5,072 nt of DNA from Acidobacteriaceae bacterium (GTDB lineage Bacteria > Acidobacteriota > Terriglobia > Terriglobales > Acidobacteriaceae). A program made the position numbers and the translations under genes. The first letter of the stretch is position 1. Each line of letters starts with the position of its first letter. The stretch is from positions 1 through 5,072 of the forward strand of contig PLSH01000024.1 in assembly GCA_003165095.1 (NCBI GenBank), written 5' to 3'. Below the pieces are notes generated by a model. It was not told the origin of the DNA. It did no database searches and was given only the letters and a program-made list of their open reading frames with translations. Positions 1 to 5,072 of the stretch are shown here, in pieces.

Positions 1-909
1 AATGTAGTGAATCCCTTGCAGGGGCACATTTACACGATTGCCGGCGTCCCCACGGCGGCCGGTGCAGGGGTCGACGGGGTTCAAGCTACCGCATCTCCTT
101 TGAGTAACCCAATTGGTGTCGCGGTGGATGCGCTGGGCAATATTTATATCTCGGACAGTAATAACGGCGCAGTGCGCATGGTGAGCGCGACCACCGGCAT
201 TATTACAACTGTCGCGGGCACGCTGAACAATCCGACGCCGGGCTTCGCTGGCGACGGCGGCCCAGCCACGGCGGCGTTGCTCTCTGTTCCCTCGGGCATC
301 TCTGTAGATGGCAACGGCAACCTTTTTATCGCCGACAGCAATAACAACGCGGTGCGCGTGGTGTACGCCGGCGGTGCGCAGTTGGCCGCGCTGATCGCGC
401 TTGAGATTCCCGGCACAACGGCGGTTCCGGGCAACATCTATACCATTGCCGGCGGTCCCGCCAACACCGGGTTGCCGCTTAACGGGGACGGCGGGTTGGC
501 CAGCCTGGGCAATTTGAACTCACCGGCTGCTGTCGTTACTGACTCGAACGGGAATGTCTACATCGCGGACTTTGGAAACGTTGCTGTGCGGCGAGTGGAC
601 GCTGTAAGCGGCGACATCGGCACGGTCTATCAGGGAGTTGATGGGCCCACGAACCTCAGCGTCGATGCCAGCGACGACATCTACTTCACGGGGCACACGT
701 TTTGCACCATCTCGCAGTACAACCCGACCATACAAACAGGCTTGGCTGCACCCTCCTCAACGATCGTGGTTGGCAACGGTATCTGCACTGCGTCCGGCGA
801 TGGCAACGGGGCCACGTCCGCCGGCCTGAGCGGGGCTGAGAGCGTGGTGGTCGATGGCCTGGGCAATCTGTATGTTCTGGAGTCGGATGGCGTGCGGCTG
901 GTCGACGGG
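1..909 (+). other. Protein domain: NHL-type beta-propeller I (residues 1-303, left edge cut)
   Basis: The window opens on the last strand of a blade (IYTIAG, residues 10-15). Five recognisable blades follow, starting near P37, P97, P175, P216 and E280. The clearest has the classic pattern PxGVAVDxxGNIYISDSNNxAVRxV followed by TGIITTVAG. Inter-blade loops carry the glycine-rich motif GDGGPATAA (residues 85-92) and variants at 162-168 and 266-274. NHL propellers usually have six blades and bind proteins, RNA or small ligands; they are not reliably enzymatic. If this one has six blades, little more than part of one blade is missing to the left (inference). Blade 2 carries an unusual insert of about 25 residues between its AVRVV strand and its IYTIAG strand (residues 121-145). 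Blade 4 is divergent (DDIYFTGHTF) and contains the first cysteine pair, C235 and C262. Confidence 0.85.
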
Positions 910-3900
910 CATCAGTCTGCGTTCAACTTCGGCACGGTCAACCTTGGCACACCCAACATGCTGTCGGGCGTAGTCACAGATGAGGACATTCTGCCTCCGC
1001 AGGGACAGAGCCCCAATGTTTTGCAGAACCCGGAGTTTCAAGTTGCGTTTTCGAACCCACAACTGTTTTCGATTGTGCCGTACACCGGCACAAATCCGAA
1101 TATCTCCGACTGCGATGCTGCGTTGACCTTCTTTTATCTGCGTCCGGGGCAGAGCTGCGGCATGGTGACGGAGTTTTCGCCTGTGCAGGATGGTGGGCCG
1201 TTCCTTGGCTATGCGACCAGCCCGAGCGTCGGCGATCTGATTTCGCTTTCAGGCTCAGCCACAGGCTCACTGCCGACGGCTACGCTCAGCGGCACTCCGG
1301 TGAACTTTGTCTCGGTAGTGAATGAAGGGTTCTCCGCGCCACAATCCTTTATGCTGACCAACACCAGCAGTACGCCGCTGACGATCTCTTCGATCTCCTT
1401 CAGTTACCCCGGCAATCTCAACTTCTACGAGAGTGATACATGCGGCTACTTCAACGGCACGACGTATGGCCCCGGCACGCCATTGGCAGGCGGCGCGTCG
1501 TGCACCATCAACGTCAGGTTCCTCGCCACCTCGACCGTATCCGCGAGCGCGACGCTCTCTGTATTGGACAACGCAAGCAGCGGCGGCGGCACGCAGACCT
1601 TGTCGTTGACCGGGTCGGGAACAGCGCCGCAGGGAGTTTTCACAATCGTCCCGCCGCCCTGGCCTAATGCGGCGCCGGGTACCGTCAGCGCGACAGAGAT
1701 GGTAAAGCTGCTCAATCAAGGCAACGCAACACTCAATCTCAACCCCAGCAGTTGGGGGTTCTCAGGGAACGAGCCAAGCCGGTTTGGAATCGTCAGCAAT
1801 ACCTGCGGCGCAACGGTGTTGGCAGGCGCCAGTTGCATGATTGGTGTCAACTTCTCGCCGCTTACCTACGGCTACTATGCGGCAAATCTGACGGTGCAGG
1901 ACGACTCCGGCGGAGTGCGCATCGTCAATAACGTCTACCAGTACATTACGCAAGATGAGCCACTGGCAGGCGGGACCGGGAACCCCCCGGCGCAGCTGAC
2001 CAGCTTTACACTCGGCAACGCCGTGTTTCCCCCGACTGCAGTCGGACAAAGCACGACCCAGACAGTCACCGTGACTTTGAACAACGCGGTCGCGTTGAAT
2101 TCGATCGCGATTGCGAGCGGATTCAACGAGTACACCCTCGGGACAGTCGCCGGTTGCACGATAGGTGGCGCTGCGAATGCGGTAGGAACAATTTGCTCCC
2201 TGCCCATCACTTTCACCCCTGCGGCCGTTGGAATTCGCAACGCTCCTCTTCAGGTGATTGACGTGGAAACGCACGGACCGGTGCCGTATGCCTTCGGCTT
2301 GAGCGGCACGGGCACAGGTCCGCTAGCATCCCTCACGCCCGGCATCATTACTACGTTGGTGGGCAGCTCACTTGGAGTTGCCGACGGCATCGTCGGCGCT
2401 GACGGTCCTGGTCCTCAAGCCCTGGTCGGCTTTCAGAGCAGCATGGCTGTTGATCCTCTCGGTCAGGTATTCGTCGCAGACACCCTGAACAACGTCATCT
2501 GGAAGACCGATACCAGCGGCGAAATTCATCTCTACGCCGGCACGCCGTTTCCTCAGGGCGGCTATATCGAGCCCATCGCCGGAGAAGGTGGAACCGCGCT
2601 CGGAGCTGAGCTCGGCCAATCCATCGCAGGCCTTGCGCTCGACGCTAAGGACGGTCTTTACTTCGTCAATGGTGCGGACAACTACGGCAATCCCACCCGT
2701 ATCCGCTACATCGACCCAGTCACCAGCATGATCAGTACGGCTGTGGGCTTTGTGCCTCCGGGCGCTTGGGCGTCCACTACAAGCTTTGCGACGACGACAC
2801 AAATTGTGGTGACAGTGGCTGCGGTCAAATACCTCTACACGGCGTTACAGGGCGGCGCTTCCGGCTTGGTCGCTCCAGCGTGGCCCACCGCAACAGGGCA
2901 GACCGTAATAGATGGCTCGCTGATCTGGATGAACGAGGGCAGCTATTATGGCGGCTTTGGATGCGGAGCGGAGACCGATAGCCTGGGTGACGGCTGCAAG
3001 GCATTGCAAGTAGCGCTAGGCACTCCGGGATTCATGACGCTCGACCAGGCAGGGAATCTTTACTTCACTGATAGTGCGCGTGTGCGGCGAGTGGATGCCG
3101 TGACCAAAATCGTAAGCGTCGTGGCGGGCAACGGTGTTTCCGGCAACAGCGGCGACAACGGACCGGCAACCAGCGCCAACATCAATCCGGGCGATCTCGC
3201 TTTCGATGGTAACGGCAACCTTTACTTCCTCAATTCGCAACGCTACGTGCGCATGGTGGATATGTCCACAGGGATAATCACCACCGTCAGCGGCGATACA
3301 AACGCCAGCTCACAGCAACAGGGCTATTGCGCCGGGCAGTCCGGCGATGGGGGTCCGCAAGGAAGTGCGGCCTACGCGGGCTGGAACAGCCTCGCCATCG
3401 ATCCCGCCAACAACATCTATCTGGCTGACCAGGCAGCCTGCGTGGTACGCCGGATCGATATGGGAACCCAGATCATCCAAACCGTTGCGGGCTCTCCGAA
3501 CGCACAATATCAACTCAACATTGCGGGCTATGGCGACGTAGGTCAGCCCAACTCCGACGGCTCCGCGTTGGAGGCCAGCCTCAGTCACCCGGCGCAGGTT
3601 CGTCTGGATGGCCTGGGAAATATATACATCGGCAGCGCCTGGGGCGGAGTGCGCAAGGTCAATGTCTCGCAATCGATCTTGCCCTTCGCAGGCCCGTTCG
3701 GACAGTTCGATAACGCGCAGCAGCCATTGACCGTCAGCGCGCCGCTTACAGCTACCGTGCTTAATGCGGGTAACGGCGGCACACTCCAGTTCACCAGCCC
3801 CTTCATTTCGCCGCTCTGGGGAATTAACTTCAACACCTATATTCGCGATGTGACAGACCCAACCGGAAGCGCCGATTGCTACGACCTGGAGTCTCTGGCT

Positions 3901-5072
3901 CCAGGCTACGAGTGTCCCGTCAGCGTCGATTTCACGCCGCAGACCTCTTCTCCCAACTTCGTCGTTGCTCAGGACAGCGTCACCGACAACGCGCCCAACA
4001 CGCCGCAGATCATCCAACTCACCGGCATCGGTTTGGGCTCATCGCCGCTGGTTACGCTTGAGCCCCCGCTGCTCTCATTCCTCACTCCTCAAAACGGCAC
4101 ATCGTCACAACCGCTGACGCTCACCAACAACGATACGAATCCGCTGCCAATCTCTTCGATCACCATCACGGGGACCGGCGCGAGCGCCTTTACGCCGTCC
4201 AGCAACTGCGGCGCCGTGCTTGCGGCAAGTTCAGCCTGCACTGTCACGGTGACGTTCAGTCCGCCCATCGCCGCTCCAACCAGCAACCCTCCGCCTGACG
4301 TGTTCAAGGCAGCTGTAATCATTACGGACACGGCGGGAACCCAGACCTCTCAGCTCGTGGGTGTGGGTACGTTACCGGCCGTACCAACATTGCTCAACAT
4401 CCAGGAGACGCTCAATATCTCCGATGCAGCATCGTTGATTCAGTCAACACCTCTGGTGATCAACGAAACCATCAATGTTTCAGACAATGTGCCCGCACTG
4501 GTCCAATCGACGCTGTTGACCATCAACGAGACTCTTCATATTTCAGACGCCGGTTTACCGGCCCTGGCGCCCATCTTTATTCCCATCGTGGAGAGCATTC
4601 ACGTTACAGATGCTGATTCGGCGCTTGCGCCCATCTTTATTCCCATCGTGGAGAGCATCCACGTTACCGATGCTGATTCGGCGCTTGCGCCCATCTTTAT
4701 TCCCATCATCGAGAGCATCCACGTTACCGATGCTGATTCGGCGCTTGCGCCTATCTTTATTCCCATTACCGAGAACATTCATGTTGCAGATGTGCCTGCA
4801 ATCGCCAAAACCCCCGCGATCATCTGGGCGACACCCGCCGCGATCACCTACGGGACGGCGCTGAGCGCAACCCAGCTTGATGCCTCCGCAAACGCGCCGG
4901 GAAGTTTCGCCTATACTCCAGCCGCAGGAACATTGCCTGCCGTTGGTCCGCAGACGCTCTCGGTGACCTTCACCCCGACCGTTACCACGGCTTACACGAC
5001 GGCGACGGCGACCGTTACGCTGACAGTGAATCCGGCCACATCTGCGGCGCTCTATTCTCCAGCACCCAACGT
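1..5072 (+). CDS. Giant modular NHL-propeller / choice-of-anchor D (ASH) Ig-like repeat protein, partial at both ends
   Basis: Frame 1 is open from base 1 to the last base, giving 1,690 complete codons with no stop. Motif-bearing domains fill the frame from end to end, so it is the real coding frame. Domain order is NHL propeller, four ASH-like Ig domains, second NHL propeller with an insert, two ASH-like domains, seven 20-residue repeats, and an MBG-like Ig domain. The protein is rich in Gly, Ala, Thr, Ser and Asn. It has only nine lysines, and its 18 cysteines all occur as close pairs, which suggests export and disulfides (inference). Both termini are missing, so neither a signal peptide nor a surface anchor can be assessed. 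In-frame ATGs such as residue 60 lie inside propeller blades and are not starts. Related architectures are common in Acidobacteriota and are usually annotated as hypothetical or NHL repeat proteins. No catalytic motif was seen. A binding or structural role at the cell surface is the most I would infer. Confidence 0.95.
910..1260 (+). other. Protein domain: divergent ASH / choice-of-anchor D Ig-like domain 1 (residues 304-420)
   Basis: It begins right after the last blade of propeller I with FNFGTVNLGT, the usual opening strand of this family ('F..V.lGt'). It closes with ISLSGSA, matching the family's final 'l.l.G.g' strand. The middle holds a cysteine pair, C371 and C386, with RPGQSC followed by an EFSP strand, the equivalent of the family's 'LapGasC.i.v.FsP'. 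A segment of about 40 residues after the first strand (residues 318-357) is longer than usual and makes this the least typical of the six copies. The family is named after ASPM, SPD-2 and Hydin. In bacteria it is a common building block of exported stalk-like proteins. The family call is moderately sure and the exact boundaries are approximate. Confidence 0.6.
1261..1623 (+). other. Protein domain: ASH / choice-of-anchor D Ig-like domain 2 (residues 421-541)
   Basis: The segment has the typical order of strands: VNFVSVVNEG, then QSFMLTNTSSTPLTISSISF ('.. l.NtG..pl.i.si.'). Next come the paired cysteines C481 and C501, with LAGGASCTINVRF, and a final LSLTGSGT strand. The two cysteines are 20 residues apart, the widest spacing of the six copies, because a loop (residues 484-493) is inserted between them. 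The ending 'LTGSGT' is the standard closing strand of the family and marks the junction to the next copy. The role is probably structural, as a spacer between the two propellers (inference). Confidence 0.8.
1624..1965 (+). other. Protein domain: ASH / choice-of-anchor D Ig-like domain 3 (residues 542-655)
   Basis: The strands MVKLLNQGNATLNLNPSSW correspond to the family's 'v.l.N.Gna.L.i..i'. They are followed by FGIVSNTCGATVLAGASC, with C602 and C612 ten residues apart, and then IGVNFSP. This cysteine motif is close to the family consensus. A proline-rich stretch, IVPPPWPNAAPG (residues 549-560), precedes it and probably is the linker or first strand. The last strand (VRIVNNVYQYI) lacks the usual 'l.G.g' ending, so the end of the domain is uncertain. 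Confidence 0.75.
1981..2325 (+). other. Protein domain: ASH / choice-of-anchor D Ig-like domain 4 (residues 661-775)
   Basis: Recognisable strands are TVTVTLNNAVALNSIAI, then the cysteine pair C719 and C732 around a Gly/Ala-rich turn, then SLPITFTPAAVGIRNAPLQV and the closing FGLSGTGTG. The 'ITFTPxxxGxRxAxLxV' strand pair is the strongest family signature here. It ends directly before GIITTLVG, the first strand of propeller II, so it is the last of the four Ig-like domains joining the two propellers. Confidence 0.75.
2329..3690 (+). other. Protein domain: NHL-type beta-propeller II, about six blades, with an inserted module (residues 777-1230)
   Basis: An opening strand, GIITTLVG (781-788), is followed by six blade-like segments. 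They lie near residues 812-847 (MAVDPLGQVFVADTLNNVIWK), 875-916 (LALDAKDGLYFVNG), 1009-1043 (MTLDQAGNLYFTDSARVRRVD), 1063-1098 (LAFDGNGNLYFLNS), 1128-1164 (LAIDPANNIYLADQ) and 1197-1231 (VRLDGLGNIYIGSA). The count fits a complete six-bladed propeller, in which the first strand may close the ring (inference). GDNGPATSAN (1051-1060) and GDGGP (1115-1119) are the typical inter-blade loops. Blades 2 and 3 are separated by an insert of about 90 residues that is not NHL-like. Cysteines C1110 and C1147 sit at the start and in the body of the fifth blade region. Blade motifs resemble those of propeller I (for example VRRVDAV in both), but the two propellers are well diverged. Confidence 0.85.
2758..3000 (+). 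other. Protein segment: phage-tail-like module inserted in propeller II (residues 920-1000)
   Basis: Between the second and third blades of propeller II lies a segment with no NHL pattern. Its core, residues 943-976, reads roughly YLYTALQGGASG, then PAWPTATGQTVIDG, then SLIW. This matches a small module I know from phage tail-fibre and bacterial surface proteins, of the form 'Y.Y....GtSG..eP.WPtt.G.TVtDGtv.W'. Key residues present are Y944, G952, G955, P959, W961, G966, D971, G972 and W976. The module is usually a carbohydrate-binding-like accessory unit, though its function here is unknown. It is followed by a Gly-rich loop with the cysteine pair C988 and C999. The likeness is by recalled pattern only; boundaries are approximate. 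Confidence 0.55.
3691..4035 (+). other. Protein domain: ASH / choice-of-anchor D Ig-like domain 5 (residues 1231-1345)
   Basis: After the last blade of propeller II come the strands LTATVLNAGNGGTLQF, corresponding to the family's '.. v.NaGn..L.f'. The cysteine pair is C1293 and C1305, with LAPGYECPVSVDFTP close to the family consensus. The closing strand IIQLTGIGLG is the usual 'i.LtG.G' ending. The region between (residues 1267-1290) is longer and more polar than usual. It joins domain 6 with no linker. Confidence 0.75.
4036..4371 (+). other. Protein domain: ASH / choice-of-anchor D Ig-like domain 6 (residues 1346-1457)
   Basis: This is the most canonical copy. It shows VTLEPPLLSF, then QPLTLTNNDTNPLPISSITI, then FTPSSNCGAVLAASSACTV with C1403 and C1413 ten residues apart, then TVTFSP. 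It ends with the VIITDTAGTQTSQLVGVGT strand pair. A proline-rich insertion (PPIAAPTSNPPPD, 1421-1433) replaces the usual short turn after the FSP strand. It leads straight into the 20-residue tandem repeats. Confidence 0.85.
4381..4800 (+). repeat. Seven tandem ~20-residue coding repeats (residues 1461-1600), consensus I-x-E-x-[IL]-[NH]-[IV]-x-D
   Basis: Seven units follow one another with a fixed core of Glu, two alternating aliphatic positions and Asp. The Glu residues are at 1469, 1489, 1510, 1531, 1551, 1571 and 1591; each is followed six residues later by an Asp. Spacings are therefore 20, 21, 21, 20, 20 and 20. The first three units (for example QETLNISD, NETINVSD, NETLHISD) are diverged in DNA and protein. 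The last four are nearly identical. Alternating aliphatic residues suggest two short beta-strands per unit, so a beta-solenoid or extended stalk is possible, but this is inference. The position between Ig-like domains suggests a spacer. I recall similar 'ETIHVTD' repeats in other Acidobacteriota giant proteins, without being able to name a family. Confidence 0.85.
4561..4800 (+). repeat. Four 60-bp direct tandem repeats, in frame
   Basis: Copies start at 4561, 4621, 4681 and 4741 with an exact 60-bp period. Counted by eye, copies 1 and 2 differ at 4 of 60 bases, all synonymous (Ala, Leu, Ile and Thr codons). Copies 2 and 3 differ at 2 bases in a single codon (gtg to atc, Val to Ile). Copy 4 differs from copy 3 at about 14 bases, with half of these in its last 20 bases. 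Each copy encodes ALAPIFIPI[VIT]E[SN]IHV[TA]D plus a short tail. The near identity indicates recent duplication, and the period keeps the reading frame, so copy number could change without breaking the protein. Confidence 0.95.
4810..5037 (+). other. Protein domain: MBG-like bacterial Ig-like repeat (residues 1604-1679)
   Basis: The segment begins TPAIIWATPAAITYGTALSA, continues with TQLDASANAPGSFAYTPAAG, and ends LSVTFTPT followed by YTTATATVTLTV. This matches a very recurrent repeat of Acidobacteriota and other soil bacterial surface proteins ('ItWatPaaItYGTaLsatQLnAtas.pGtfaYtPaaGtvl.aGtqtLsvtFtPtdt..Yttatatvtl.V'). It is related to the MBG group of Ig-like domains, though the exact Pfam assignment is uncertain. 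One copy is complete here. Such domains normally occur in tandem and act as extracellular spacers or adhesive segments. No cysteines are present, unlike the ASH-like domains. Confidence 0.8.
5038..5072 (+). other. Start of a further C-terminal segment, cut by the right edge
   Basis: The last eleven residues (ATSAALYSPAPN and a partial codon) follow the closing 'TVNP' of the MBG-like domain. 'YSPAPN' resembles the opening of another Ig-like or fibronectin-like module, of the form 'SPxPGSxLxxxxVTFxW', but too little is visible to assign it. The frame is still open at the last base, so the protein continues. Confidence 0.3.

Noticed and set aside
178..180. In-frame ATG as the gene's start codon
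   Set aside because: It falls in the middle of a propeller blade (the AVRM strand), and clear blade sequence precedes it in the same frame back to base 1.
1267..2802. Several antisense open frames of about 90-170 codons (1267-1719, 1762-2274, 2368-2802)
   Set aside because: They overlap the sense frame, which carries clear ASH and NHL domains. None has a family motif or supporting context.
3310..4017. Antisense open frame of 235 codons
   Set aside because: It lies wholly opposite the propeller II / ASH domain 5 coding frame. Its Arg/Val/Ala-rich translation has no recognisable motif. Long antisense frames are expected in GC-rich coding DNA.
4561..4800. CRISPR array or other non-coding direct repeats
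   Set aside because: The repeats are contiguous with no unique spacers, have a 60-bp period in frame with the gene, and show codon-wise synonymous changes, all pointing to coding repeats.
4555..4864. Repetitive basic proteins on both strands, with periodic RKRRISIGNV-like and MLIRRLRPSLFPS-like units
   Set aside because: They are out-of-frame and antisense readings of the 60-bp repeats. Their periodicity comes from the DNA repeat. The frame-1 reading joins recognised domains on both sides.
1..5072. Catalytic function such as a lactonase, glycosidase or protease
   Set aside because: Beta-propellers can be enzymatic, but no catalytic or metal-binding motif was recognised, and the other modules are structural types.
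1..5072. RNA genes, insertion sequences, promoters or terminators
   Set aside because: The window is coding throughout; no tRNA or rRNA pattern, transposase, terminal inverted repeats or hairpin plus T-run was noticed.

Overview
The whole window lies inside one very large protein-coding gene on the + strand. Reading from base 1, frame 1 has no stop codon through base 5072 (1,690 complete codons plus two bases). Both ends are open, so the start codon, any signal peptide, the ribosome binding site, the promoter, the stop codon and the terminator are all outside the window. No second gene, RNA gene, mobile element or CRISPR array can be supported.

The predicted protein is a modular, repeat-rich and probably exported giant. 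In order it contains: (1) an NHL-type beta-propeller, residues 1-303, cut by the left edge; (2) four immunoglobulin-like domains of the ASH / 'choice-of-anchor D' type, residues 304-775, each with one cysteine pair; (3) a second NHL propeller of about six blades, residues 777-1230, with an inserted segment of about 90 residues resembling a small module of phage tail and surface proteins; (4) two more ASH-like domains, residues 1231-1457; (5) seven tandem units of about 20 residues, residues 1461-1600, the last four in an exact 60-bp register in the DNA; (6) an MBG-like Ig domain with the motif TPAAITYGTALSATQLDA, residues 1604-1679; (7) the first residues of a further segment.

This combination (NHL propellers with 'GDGGPATAA' loops, cysteine-containing choice-of-anchor D domains, the 'ATPAAITYGTALSATQL' repeat and moderately GC-rich DNA) is typical of Acidobacteriota, for example soil Terriglobia such as Granulicella, Terriglobus or Edaphobacter. 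That assignment comes from remembered family patterns, not from a search. Only nine lysines are visible in 1,690 residues, and all 18 cysteines fall into nine close pairs. Both fit a protein working outside the cytoplasm.

No enzymatic motif was recognised. The likely role is structural or binding: propellers as ligand- or protein-binding heads, Ig-like domains and the 20-residue repeats as stalk or spacer. The most notable features are the recently expanded 60-bp in-frame array and the phage-tail-like insert in the second propeller.
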